Source: Mariaggregatimicrobium sp964498785
Lineage (GTDB): Bacteria; Zhuqueibacterota; Zhuqueibacteria; Thermofontimicrobiales; Thiofontviventaceae
DNA: 64,000 nt
Direction of reading: 5' to 3'
Assembly (NCBI GenBank): GCA_964498785.1
Contig: CAZCJL010000014.1
Location: forward strand, 18,426-82,425
In this document: positions 9,635 to 17,814 of the stretch, piece after piece
How positions within the stretch are numbered: position 1 is the stretch's first letter
Layout: every line of letters begins with the position of its first letter
Made by a program: the position numbers and the translations under genes
Notes under the pieces: generated by a model
Seen by the model: only the letters and a program-made list of their open reading frames with translations
The model's database searches: none
Told to the model about the DNA's origin: nothing

Positions 9635-10500
9635 AATTTTCGACCGATCATGATAAAATACCCTCCGTTATCACGCAGACTAAAAATCCATTTGAGCTGA
9701 ACCAAAAATTGTGCGAGGAAGCCATTGCGCCAACGGGCTACTACAGGTTTGGAAAACGCCCGGTTATTATGCTTCATCGTCCGAAATATCTCGATGGGCG
9801 GCATTGAGTTAGTATATTCAATATTATTTTTATTGAACCATTGCAGTACCTCCCCGATGGAATGGGTGGATTCATGCGGATGATGATATTGATCTGCCAG
9901 CCAGCTTTCGTTTTTTTCTATATCTTCGTCCCGATGAACTAATTGCCTTTTAACTGCTTTTTTATCAATGGCAGATGATTTGCAAATTCCCTTTATAAAG
10001 CGCCGTATTTTCACCAGTAATCTGCCAAACGGATTATACAGCCCGATGACAAGATAGCCGCCACTTTTTGTCTGATGCGCCAGATTTTGGAAGCCTTTGT
10101 ACGGATCACTGGTATGGTGCAGCACTCCCAGCGAAAGGACATAATCATAGTGTTCGGTCTTGGTAAACGGCTCCAGAATATTCATCCTCTGAAAAGATGC
10201 GGATTGAATGTTCAGACGCTTCCGTAACGCGTTTGCCTTTTCGATGGAATGAGCTGAATAATCAATTCCCAATACGTGCCGATGTTTCAGCGCCAGAAAA
10301 TTCGCCATTTGACCAGTGCCACAGCCGGCATCCAGCACGCGGGCGTTGAAGGGAATCTGGGCGTCCAGAAACTTGCCGAACCAGCTTGCCTGACGGCGCA
10401 AATCCGCGGAATAACTATAGCGCTTAATGTTGAATCCGGGAAACGGATGTTCTTCATAAAATTGATTGACCTGTTGCAGGATATCTTTGGTTTTCTTCAT
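9631..10500 (-). CDS. Class I SAM-dependent methyltransferase
   Basis: The 289-aa protein has the SAM-binding motif I VLDAGCGTGQ at residues 55-64, an acidic motif GIDYS, and YVLSLGVLHHTSDP (motif IV-like), typical of Rossmann-fold methyltransferases of the UbiE/Methyltransf_11 type. A C-terminal extension of about 110 residues after GGYLVIGLYNPFG is not diagnostic. It overlaps the carbamoyltransferase start by four bases, which suggests that both act on the same product. No strong ribosome site precedes the ATG at 10500. The methyl acceptor is unknown. Confidence 0.85.
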   Translation of the reverse strand: MKKTKDILQQVNQFYEEHPFPGFNIKRYSYSADLRRQASWFGKFLDAQIPFNARVLDAGCGTGQMANFLALKHRHVLGIDYSAHSIEKANALRKRLNIQSASFQRMNILEPFTKTEHYDYVLSLGVLHHTSDPYKGFQNLAHQTKSGGYLVIGLYNPFGRLLVKIRRFIKGICKSSAIDKKAVKRQLVHRDEDIEKNESWLADQYHHPHESTHSIGEVLQWFNKNNIEYTNSMPPIEIFRTMKHNNRAFSKPVVARWRNGFLAQFLVQLKWIFSLRDNGGYFIMIGRKL

Positions 10501-10549
10501 TTATAGCTTGTATCAATTGACCTTATAAATTCGTCACTAATTTAATTTA

Positions 10550-10596
10550 GACAGGATTACAGGATTTACATAACTTAAGTATCCTGTTATCCTGTC
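10550..10596. repeat. Near-perfect 16-bp hairpin of AGGAT repeats
   Basis: GACAGGATTACAGGAT (10550-10565) faces ATCCTGTTATCCTGTC (10581-10596) across a 15-base loop, with one mismatch. It lies in the 304-base gap 10501-10804 between the 72-aa membrane protein and the methyltransferase. Either strand lacks a clear T-run, so a simple terminator is less likely than a dispersed palindromic repeat. Confidence 0.55.
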
Positions 10597-10689
10597 AACT
10601 AATTAATTTTTCAATGGTTAACCTATCATATGGTGAGATGATACTATATATAATAATTCTAAAATGAAAATTGCATTCATGTTCCGGCA

Positions 10690-10738
10690 CTGCAGATGAC
10701 GCTGATTTCGCAGATACAAAATCTGTGTAATCTGTGGT
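10690..10738. repeat. Degenerate CAGAT/ATCTG repeat
   Basis: A run of CAGAT-type units (CTGCAGATGACGCTGATTTC, then CGCAGATACAAAATCTGTG) ends in AATCTGTGG. The inner part forms a short hairpin (CGCAGAT / ATCTGTG). A related block, AATCTGTGTTTATCAGTG, lies at about 11249-11278 before the SGNH gene's stop. It looks like a decayed dispersed repeat, not a gene. Confidence 0.35.
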
Positions 10739-10804
10739 CGCTCTTTACTTTCTAAAACTCAATACGCAACAGCAACTTCAAACGACTCGTTTTTGAAACT
10801 CAGG

Positions 10805-11023
10805 CTAAAATTGATCGTAATAAATGTCCAAATCCGGTTTCTTTTGTTTGCGCACCGTCCAGTAAGAGCCATTTGTTAACGGAATATCCAATGGCGCACT
10901 GCGAAATAATTTCATCATTAACGCGACGATCCCGCCCATAACCATATATAAAAAGCCGATAATAATAATCGTTTGGATGTGGCCTATTTTTTCCAGAATT
11001 GAATGACGTTTTTTTTTGATCAT
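10805..11023 (-). CDS. Small membrane protein, SxtJ-like C-terminal part
   Basis: A 72-aa protein beginning MIKKKRHSILEKIG has one or two hydrophobic segments (about residues 16-38) and a C-terminal tail with GSYWTVRKQ and a final DQF. The SYW...QF tail resembles small membrane proteins (SxtJ family) that sit next to carbamoyltransferases; the family is usually longer, so this would be a short form. I chose the ATG at 11023 because it lies four bases after the stop of the DUF5989 gene; a longer reading (11083) would overlap that gene. The function is unknown. Confidence 0.6.
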   Translation of the reverse strand: MIKKKRHSILEKIGHIQTIIIIGFLYMVMGGIVALMMKLFRSAPLDIPLTNGSYWTVRKQKKPDLDIYYDQF

Positions 11024-11027
11024 GATA

Positions 11028-11186
11028 TTAGAATATTGCGTAAATAAACGGCGCCAGTGCAGAGCCTTCCAGTAAAATGACAAGTAATCCGATTAATATA
11101 AAAATGAACACTACCGGAATCATCCAGTATTTTTTTTCTTCTTTTAAAAATCTAAAATATTCTGCAAAAATTGATTGACGTTTCAT
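11028..11186 (-). CDS. DUF5989 family small membrane protein
   Basis: A 52-aa gene from ATG 11186 to TAA 11028. The protein starts MKRQSIFAEYFRFLKEEKKY, continues into a single membrane helix (about residues 22-39) and ends LLEGSALAPFIYAIF. The pattern of a charged EYFRFLKEEKKYW segment, one helix and a SALAPFIY tail is that of DUF5989 proteins, which recur beside carbamoyltransferase and SGNH genes. It lies four bases before the next small gene, so they are probably cotranslated. Its role is not known; assembly or anchoring of the glycan-modifying enzymes is a guess. Confidence 0.75.
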   Translation of the reverse strand: MKRQSIFAEYFRFLKEEKKYWMIPVVFIFILIGLLVILLEGSALAPFIYAIF

Positions 11187-11297
11187 ATTGCCTCTGCTTT
11201 ATTTTTAACAATAACAAAACCATTATTCGCCGTTGTTACTTGAAAAAGAATCTGTGTTTATCAGTGTCAATCCGTGGCTAAAATTGTTTTACGTTAT

Positions 11298-13352
11298 TTA
11301 TTGAACCTCACCTTCCAGCCGTTTTAGCCAGGCTGTGGCAAATGCATCTCCGGGATTGAAAGTTAACGCCTGACGGAACATTGCCCGGGCTCGGTCCCGG
11401 TCTCCTTGTTGATAATAAATAACGCCCAAATTCGAGATCGCGTTATGATTTCCGGGATTCAGCTTCAATGTCGCCGCGAACGCATCCTGTGCCTGATCCA
11501 ATTGACCTTTTGTAAGATAGATCACGCCCAGATTATTCATTGCTTTGGAATAGGTCGGATTGATCTCCAATGCCTTTAAATATGCCTGCTCTGCTTCCTT
11601 AATCTTGCCCTGGCGATAAACCGTATTGCCCAGATTGTAATATGCCTGATCAAAATCAGGTTTTAATTGAATCGTCTTTAGAAACATCCGCAATGCGTCT
11701 TCCAGTCGATTTGTTTTCTCATAGACAGAACCCAGTGCATTGTATGCCTTTGCATAAGCCGAATCAATCGCAATCGCAGCTTGAAAATCGTCCTGTGCCA
11801 GATCGTATTTCCCCTGCTCCACGTAAACAAGCCCCCGCATAAATCTCGCTTCCGGATGATCCGGTAGTTGCGTCACGGCTTTCATGATAAACGGAATCGC
11901 CTCCTGATGTTTACCAGCCCAATTTAGAACTTTTGCCAGATTCAAATCCCGCATTGCATAATAAACAGTGTCCACGGTAGACATCACGCTGTCGTAAAGC
12001 GCCGGACGGTTCACCTGGTTCCATTCTTTCTGTGCATCAATTATTTTTTGATCTATTAATGTGGTTGCTAATTTTTCTGCCAGTAATTGATGAACCGCTA
12101 TTTTCGGATGTGCGTGATCTAAAAAATATTCACTGCCAGGAATATTATGGCCGTATTCGTTCATGCACTGCTGTTCCAGTATCGCGACCAGATCAATGCA
12201 GGGCACATCTCTTTCCCCGCATAAGCGCCGAATCCGATTTTGGATTTCAGACGTTGCCCGCAATGGCGCCACATCGAGATTAATGGAAGCAACAAACTCG
12301 TGTTTTGCTTCCGGAAAAGCGCCCATCGAAAAATGACATTTTCCATTGTAAAACCGCAGGTCTGCATAGCTGGAATAAATCGTGAGCGCTTCGGCAAACG
12401 CATCTTTCGCATCCGAATAATTCCCTTCGTTCAGATGAAATCGCCCGTTTTCATATCGCATAATCCACTCATTTTTTTGATCCGGCGTCAGAAACGCAAG
12501 TTGCGATTTAAACGGCGAAAAATCCTTTTCATTGGATGGCGGGACCACAAATATGATTTCAATATTATTGTTTCGCGCGATTTCAATCATTCGCTGAATA
12601 TTTGTACTGAAATGCCCGAGGACTGCCTCTCTTTGAAATAAATCCCTGTCATAGCGATCAAGTCCCATGGACTGGTCGAGAATTGGTGTGACTTCTCCCT
12701 TCATTTCAAATTTTTTATGGGCTGATTGAACATCTCCTTCTTTGAGCGCCAGCCACTTCCGTCGAATCAGCGAATAGGTTCTCAAATTGTTCAACACCTT
12801 GCGCACCTTCATGACGGATTCCGGTGTTTCAAGTATGTCCTCGTATGTTCTGTTTTCCAAAAACTCATTATGTCCGGAATACACAATAAACAAATCCGGC
12901 TGATATTGTGTCATCTCCTGCATCAGATTGACGATTCGATAACTGGCATAAGAGACTCCGCCAACATTTACAACCTCAATGTATGTTTGAGGCATTAAAT
13001 CTTGCAGGAGCGCCTGTAACCAGTTTGAAAATGACGTTTTATAAACGTACGGTCTCCCAAAAGTTGTCGATCCGCCAAAACAAAATGCACGATACCCATT
13101 TGCCGGTTTTTGTGCCAGAAACTCCTGATAATTAAACCACTCAAGCTTACTCTGACGTGTTTGATATACTTCTCGTTCATTCTCCTGCACTTTTTCAAAA
13201 AGCGGCACAACAGATTCAAATCCCAGAAACGGATCCTGTGACTGATACGTTGTTTCGGTTCCGGTTATTAACAGAATAAATTCAAAAAAAAGGAGTGCAA
13301 GAATCGGAATGAGAAAAATTGTAATAAGAATAAAAGACGTTCGCTTTTTCAT
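11298..13352 (-). CDS. Membrane-anchored SGNH/GDSL hydrolase with TPR repeats
   Basis: The protein of 684 aa starts at the ATG at 13352 (a TTG two codons earlier is possible). An N-terminal membrane segment (about 5-30) leads to an SGNH-type domain: FGGSTTFGRPY at about 92-102 (block I serine), VVNVGGVSYASYR (block II), IVYSGHNEFLE (block III) and DHAHPK (block V Asp-x-x-His). A helical insert lies inside the domain. The last 250 residues are about six TPR units (for example GNHNAISNLGVIYYQQGDRD). SGNH enzymes of this kind deacylate or acylate cell-surface polysaccharides. It belongs with the DUF5989, SxtJ-like, methyltransferase and carbamoyltransferase genes downstream. Its start lies just after a terminator hairpin, so it may need its own weak promoter or read-through. 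Confidence 0.82.
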   Translation of the reverse strand: MKKRTSFILITIFLIPILALLFFEFILLITGTETTYQSQDPFLGFESVVPLFEKVQENEREVYQTRQSKLEWFNYQEFLAQKPANGYRAFCFGGSTTFGRPYVYKTSFSNWLQALLQDLMPQTYIEVVNVGGVSYASYRIVNLMQEMTQYQPDLFIVYSGHNEFLENRTYEDILETPESVMKVRKVLNNLRTYSLIRRKWLALKEGDVQSAHKKFEMKGEVTPILDQSMGLDRYDRDLFQREAVLGHFSTNIQRMIEIARNNNIEIIFVVPPSNEKDFSPFKSQLAFLTPDQKNEWIMRYENGRFHLNEGNYSDAKDAFAEALTIYSSYADLRFYNGKCHFSMGAFPEAKHEFVASINLDVAPLRATSEIQNRIRRLCGERDVPCIDLVAILEQQCMNEYGHNIPGSEYFLDHAHPKIAVHQLLAEKLATTLIDQKIIDAQKEWNQVNRPALYDSVMSTVDTVYYAMRDLNLAKVLNWAGKHQEAIPFIMKAVTQLPDHPEARFMRGLVYVEQGKYDLAQDDFQAAIAIDSAYAKAYNALGSVYEKTNRLEDALRMFLKTIQLKPDFDQAYYNLGNTVYRQGKIKEAEQAYLKALEINPTYSKAMNNLGVIYLTKGQLDQAQDAFAATLKLNPGNHNAISNLGVIYYQQGDRDRARAMFRQALTFNPGDAFATAWLKRLEGEVQ

Positions 13353-13374
13353 AATCAAAAAGTGTTACAAATAA

Positions 13375-13410
13375 AACGAAAGGGACTCTCTTGCGAAAAC
13401 CCCTTTCGTT
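13375..13410 (-). terminator. Rho-independent terminator after the 13420 gene
   Basis: Read on the minus strand, AACGAAAGGG (13410-13401) pairs with CCCTTTCGTT (13384-13375) and is followed by TTATTTGT. It sits 9 bases after the stop of the upstream gene and 22 bases before the SGNH gene's start. Confidence 0.75.
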
Positions 13411-13419
13411 AAATGACAA

Positions 13420-15321
13420 TTATTTCATCAAAATTAATTTCTTATGCGTTCTGAAATTCATGGTTTCCATATAATACAGATAAACACCGGAGGCCAAATC
13501 TGCCGGAGCAATCCAACTGACGCTGTGCGTACCTGCTTGCATAAAATCGTCGACAACGGTATCCACTACCTGTCCCATCATATTATAGATTTTCAAACTG
13601 ACTCTATCGTTATTGGGCAGCGAAAATCTGATTTCTGTTTGCGGATTAAACGGATTGGGATAGTTTTGTTCCAGCGAATAGCCTGTGGGCAGGTTTTTCT
13701 CTGCCGTTTTCACGCTGGTTTCACAGGTATTTTCCGTTGGCACATCTGCGGCCGGGAATGAAAGATAAACAAGGCTGGCAGGTGTGGTCTGAACAGCGTT
13801 AGCTCCGCCGATAAATCCATTAATATCATCAGAGTGATAAACGAACCGAATCGAATCGTCCACCATTTTCGCCAATGATGCTTGCTTATCTTCGGTGCCC
13901 GGCGAATCGGTGACATTTACCGGCGGGCAGCCCCAGGCTAAACCACCATCTGCCGAAGCAGTCGCATAAATATCTGGATAATTGACGGTATCCGCATCTA
14001 CGTCAAACGGTCTGGGAGCAGTAAACGTGACATATAAATTATTGTCCGCGTCAACTGCTATTGATGGCCACCATAAACCACCGCCACTACCGCGTTGATG
14101 AATATCGCAACCGCCGTAGAGCGCGAGCGCTCGAATATCTTCAAGAGCGCCCGGGATACCGGAGCGATCCAGCATGTAATTTAAGCCTGATGACGGACTC
14201 CAGTGGTATAACGGCGCCAGTGCATCAGCACGGTTCTGTGACATAACGATAGTGCCATCTTCCAGAGTATCGGGATAGGAGAAAAAGGTTCCGAAGACCA
14301 CATGGGCTTCGCCAGTGTTATCATAAACAAGCGTCAATTGTTCTCCGGCGCGGTCTTCACCTTCTTCCGGGGGAATGGTTAAACCATCATTGGTAATATT
14401 TGTCACAGTCCAGGTATCGCCGTAATCTTCAGATTCAGCAAACAATATATCTGAACCTCTGTATGCACCGGCTCCCTCCGGATTATTGAATGTCCAGCCA
14501 ACGATAGCCACTTTATTTTGCCAGGCATCGATGGCGTAAGCATCCGCGTCGCCATCGGTTAGCCAGCCGACATCCTGAGATGGCGGATCAGTCGGTTCAG
14601 CGCCTGGCGCCTGAAATACATATCTGAATGACCAGCTTAATCCACCATCGAGAGATCTTCCATAAACATAAGGCTGCGCAACGCGTGGTTCAAGACCAGC
14701 AAACGGATCAAACGTAAAAAAGCTGGCAACGAAATGGATGTTATCTTTCCCATCAACAGCGATTCGTGGCCAGGTTAGATCAGCAGCCGGATCATCCGGG
14801 AATTGACCAGAATATAGAAACGTCCAGAGTCCAAACCCGGAAAAAACGTCCATCGCAATCTGTGTACCCAGATTATCTGTCGGATGCGTTGTAATAACTG
14901 CGCTACCGTCAGACTTGGTATCAATATTACCCCAACCGCTGCGTTGCGTTTCCACACGGGTCATGGGAAGCGCCCAGCTCGATCCATCATAATACGACCA
15001 GTATGTAGACCGGGTATTCGCTCCGGCATCTGTTTGCTCCATTGCGGCAACTTGCATTGTTCCATCACTGTGGTAAACAATTTCACGCATAAGGGAACTA
15101 TTTGTTGTTGCTTCGTGATAAGATTCCGGAAACAATACAGTACCCGGACCAACCTGGCCGGCAGACTGACTTTTGGAGCCAATATTCGGCTGGATAACCG
15201 CTTTATCAGCTTCGCGTCCATCAACGACCGGAAGGGCTTTTGTGGAAACTACTTTCTTGTCAGTTGCATAAAGCGAAAAACTGACAATCAGCAATAGTAG
15301 TATTATACCAAATTTTCTCAT
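13420..15321 (-). CDS. Secreted Asp-box (BNR/sialidase-like) protein with T9SS sorting domain
   Basis: The 633-aa protein starts with a signal peptide (about 1-19, ending FSLYA). The body has Asp-box motifs S-x-D-x-G-x-x-W: SLDGGLSWSF, SEDYGDTWTV and SADGGLAWGC, marking a beta-propeller as in sialidases and BNR proteins; catalytic sialidase arginines could not be assigned. The C-terminus has NYPNPFNPQTEIRFSLPNN and ends KLILMK, a type A T9SS sorting domain. It is a paralog of the next gene (15577-17427), with the same order of motifs. Ribosome site AAGGAAAGG precedes the ATG. A glycan-binding or hydrolysing surface protein is plausible; the substrate is unknown. Confidence 0.82.
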   Translation of the reverse strand: MRKFGIILLLLIVSFSLYATDKKVVSTKALPVVDGREADKAVIQPNIGSKSQSAGQVGPGTVLFPESYHEATTNSSLMREIVYHSDGTMQVAAMEQTDAGANTRSTYWSYYDGSSWALPMTRVETQRSGWGNIDTKSDGSAVITTHPTDNLGTQIAMDVFSGFGLWTFLYSGQFPDDPAADLTWPRIAVDGKDNIHFVASFFTFDPFAGLEPRVAQPYVYGRSLDGGLSWSFRYVFQAPGAEPTDPPSQDVGWLTDGDADAYAIDAWQNKVAIVGWTFNNPEGAGAYRGSDILFAESEDYGDTWTVTNITNDGLTIPPEEGEDRAGEQLTLVYDNTGEAHVVFGTFFSYPDTLEDGTIVMSQNRADALAPLYHWSPSSGLNYMLDRSGIPGALEDIRALALYGGCDIHQRGSGGGLWWPSIAVDADNNLYVTFTAPRPFDVDADTVNYPDIYATASADGGLAWGCPPVNVTDSPGTEDKQASLAKMVDDSIRFVYHSDDINGFIGGANAVQTTPASLVYLSFPAADVPTENTCETSVKTAEKNLPTGYSLEQNYPNPFNPQTEIRFSLPNNDRVSLKIYNMMGQVVDTVVDDFMQAGTHSVSWIAPADLASGVYLYYMETMNFRTHKKLILMK

Positions 15322-15355
15322 AGATTAACCTTTCCTTTTTAGTTAAACCGGTTAA

Positions 15356-15406
15356 TTAGTTGAGATTATCATACGTGCAATAATCTCTAATGTTGCTCTC
15401 CCCCAT
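15356..15406 (-). other. Possible 16-codon leader ORF before the 13420 gene
   Basis: On the minus strand ATG at 15406 follows AAAGGGGGAATTT, a good ribosome site, and reads MGESNIRDYCTYDNLN then TAA. It ends 34 bases before the ATG of the propeller gene. Nothing but position and ribosome site supports it. The 255-base gap 15322-15576 otherwise holds the terminator of the next gene. Confidence 0.2.
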
Positions 15407-15511
15407 AAATTCCCCCTTTAATGTGTGCAATATATCAATTTTTATTGATAAAGCTAAAACCATCTCTATTTTTTAAGTGTTTTGATTTTTATAACCACTT
15501 CGCTAAAACAA

Positions 15512-15544
15512 GAAACCCTGAGGATGTATAAGCCCCAGGGTTTC
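15512..15544 (-). terminator. Rho-independent terminator after the 15577 gene
   Basis: Minus strand GAAACCCTG (15544-15536) pairs with CAGGGTTTC (15520-15512), followed by TTGTTTT. It sits 32 bases beyond the stop of the upstream gene. Confidence 0.8.
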
Positions 15545-15576
15545 AAAATAGTTGACTTATTTTATCCTGTCTTTCA

Positions 15577-17427
15577 CTAGCGAATGAGCGTCATCTTCTT
15601 GACAGCAGTTTGATTTGCGCTTACCAGTTTTGCGAAATAAACACCAGAAGCGATATTTTGCGCATCCCATGTTAAAGTGTGGAAGCCTGCCTGCATCTTT
15701 TTATCGACTAATGTAGTTACCAGTCGACCGGTGACATCATAAACGCTCAGGTTAATTTGTGCGTCTTTTACCAGATCGAAATTAAGCGTTGTTGTCGGGT
15801 TGAACGGGTTCGGATAATTCTGATGTAATTCAAATGAACCCGGAACCATTGCTGGTTCATTTGCCTTAACACTCACGGCTATCAGAGAAATTTCTGATTT
15901 AGGAAATGCATAATACATCATATTGGTGCGGAATGGCTCTGCACCGCTATCAGTATTGTTTCCGAACTGCGGGTCGGAATTATAGACGATGTGTAAATAA
16001 TCATCGACTAACAGCGCCAGAGATGCATCGGCGTCTTCCATTGCCGGATTGCTTCCGTCCGGATTCGTAATGTTCGTCGGAGGTCCCCATGTTTTTCCGC
16101 CATCAGCAGAGCCAACAGCATACACATCAAACATGTTCGTTCCATCTGGTAGCGTATCGCCCGGAGCGGGTGTACAGAAAGTTACATACATATTATTATC
16201 TGCATCAAAACCAATGCTCGGGGACTTTAGCGTTGTATTGTTCCCTGCACCGGCGTCGTTAACTGTGCTCAAAGCGCCGGCATCAAAAATACTTTCAAAC
16301 GGATCCTGACCAGGGAGGTCTTCATAAGTCATCATGTCAACCCAGCCTGTTGCCTCACTCCAGTGGCGCATCGGAGCTGTCAAACTATGGAAAACATCAG
16401 CAGCGGTGCCGGCGCTGTCCAACAACACCATATAATGAGTGGCAATCACGTGAAGATTTCCGTCATTATCATAGGCTAAATCAACACCCTGACTCGGTGC
16501 AAAAAGCGTATCACCTAAAGCCGGCAGACGGGGATTGTTGGTCAAATTTTGTGTCGCCCAGTTTTGACCGTTGTCTTCGGATTCTGCGATCCAGATATCA
16601 GCAACATCCGTATCCATCCGGGGAACATTCATGGTTGCGACTTTATTATCACCCCAGCATTGGACCGGGTAATTGTCAATATTAAATCCCTGCCATTGAC
16701 CATTTGTCGTGTCCAGTTCAGTATATGGATCGCCAAAAATAAAGCCATGGTTCCAGGTTAATCCCTGATCGTTGGACCAGGTATAAATCGGGTAATAATC
16801 ACCGTACAGAGCGCCTGGAGCCTTAGTATCTGTTGCACTCATGATATGAATATTATCCATACCATCGACGCCAACTCTTGGCCAAACATGATCCGGGATC
16901 CCTGCATCATCAATAAAACCTGTGAGATACGATGTCCAGAGTCCGTATCCGGCCAGGGCATCAATATTCACTTCATTGGCAACGTGAGACACAACAACCT
17001 GGCGTCCGTCGGAAAGAATGTCGGTATCTGTCCAACCACGGCGTAATCCTTCCACTTTAACCATTTCGCTCCAGGAGCTACCATCAAAAAAAGCCCACCA
17101 GGAACCACGATCCGCCAGGTTTTCCTGTGAGGCAGCCATACGAGCGACTGCTAATGTGCCATCACCATAATTAATGATGTTTCGCTGCATGTTACCATTG
17201 TTTTGATAATCATAACCACTGTTCATTAAAAATGTGCCCGGGCCATAATCCGATGTTGCGGCTTGAATTTTGGCCAGTTTGGGCGGAGCATCCGAGCGAA
17301 CAACACTTGGATCAATTTTTACTCGCATCGCTTCTTTTGAAACTTTCTGCTTATCAACGATCTCTTTCGCAAATACTACAGAAGTAACTAAAAGCAGCAT
17401 CAATACTACTAATAGCAATTTTTTCAT
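15577..17427 (-). CDS. Secreted Asp-box propeller-like protein with T9SS sorting domain
   Basis: I place the start at ATG 17427 (616 aa), seven bases after a perfect AGGAGG, rather than at the upstream TTG. Residues 1-21 form the signal peptide (MKKLLLVVLMLLLV, ending VVFA). Asp-box-like motifs are SNDQGLTWNH, SEDNGQNWAT and SADGGKTWGP. The C-terminus has NYPNPFNPTTTLNFDLVKDA and ends KKMTLIR, a T9SS type A domain. It is a tandem paralog of the 13420-15321 gene, probably from duplication. Each gene has its own terminator, so they are separate units. Confidence 0.83.
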   Translation of the reverse strand: MKKLLLVVLMLLLVTSVVFAKEIVDKQKVSKEAMRVKIDPSVVRSDAPPKLAKIQAATSDYGPGTFLMNSGYDYQNNGNMQRNIINYGDGTLAVARMAASQENLADRGSWWAFFDGSSWSEMVKVEGLRRGWTDTDILSDGRQVVVSHVANEVNIDALAGYGLWTSYLTGFIDDAGIPDHVWPRVGVDGMDNIHIMSATDTKAPGALYGDYYPIYTWSNDQGLTWNHGFIFGDPYTELDTTNGQWQGFNIDNYPVQCWGDNKVATMNVPRMDTDVADIWIAESEDNGQNWATQNLTNNPRLPALGDTLFAPSQGVDLAYDNDGNLHVIATHYMVLLDSAGTAADVFHSLTAPMRHWSEATGWVDMMTYEDLPGQDPFESIFDAGALSTVNDAGAGNNTTLKSPSIGFDADNNMYVTFCTPAPGDTLPDGTNMFDVYAVGSADGGKTWGPPTNITNPDGSNPAMEDADASLALLVDDYLHIVYNSDPQFGNNTDSGAEPFRTNMMYYAFPKSEISLIAVSVKANEPAMVPGSFELHQNYPNPFNPTTTLNFDLVKDAQINLSVYDVTGRLVTTLVDKKMQAGFHTLTWDAQNIASGVYFAKLVSANQTAVKKMTLIR

Positions 17428-17641
17428 GAACGATCCTCCTTCATTTATTAGGTTCATTAAATAATTTATGGATTAATAACTTTAGTCAATGAATAAGATT
17501 TCGCGCCAAAAACTTATTCCTTGACTATAAAATATTGTAAAATTAATTTTCGGTAAGTTCTCACCTCCTCTCGGATAAGAAATAATGGAAGGCGTGCAAG
17601 GATAAAATCCCCAAAGATTTATCTGTCTAATTTGTTGCTAT

Positions 17642-17670
17642 AATATAACAATTAAAATTTTCATTGTCAA
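17642..17670 (-). promoter_or_regulatory. Sigma70-like promoter for the 15577-17427 gene
   Basis: Minus strand TTGACA (17670-17665), 17-base spacer, TATATT (17647-17642). This would give a 5' leader of about 200 bases. A second candidate (TTGACT 17489-17484, 17 bases, AATTAT) lies nearer the gene. The leader also has an isolated perfect AGGAGGTGA (17569-17561) with no good start codon next to it. These and the terminator below are all I see in the 387-base gap 17428-17814. Confidence 0.6.
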
Positions 17671-17738
17671 GTCTTTTGTCGTTGACACACAATGAAACAA
17701 ATCGCGAAGATATAACCAATAAATTTTTTTTATAAAAA

Positions 17739-17773
17739 GAGCAGGAGCCGTCAGTTTGACGAACATCCTGCTC
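17739..17773 (-). terminator. Rho-independent terminator after the 17815 gene
   Basis: Minus strand GAGCAGGA (17773-17766) pairs with TCCTGCTC (17746-17739), with an inner GTCA/TGAC pairing, followed by TTTTTATAAAAAAA. It lies about 40 bases after the lipoprotein stop codon. Confidence 0.8.
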
Positions 17774-17814
17774 TACTATCAAATACTATCAATAAAGCCC
17801 ATCAAAATCTAATC

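Noticed and set aside
13420..17427. Sialidase (catalytic) annotation
   Set aside because: Asp boxes only show a propeller fold; the catalytic arginine triad could not be identified.
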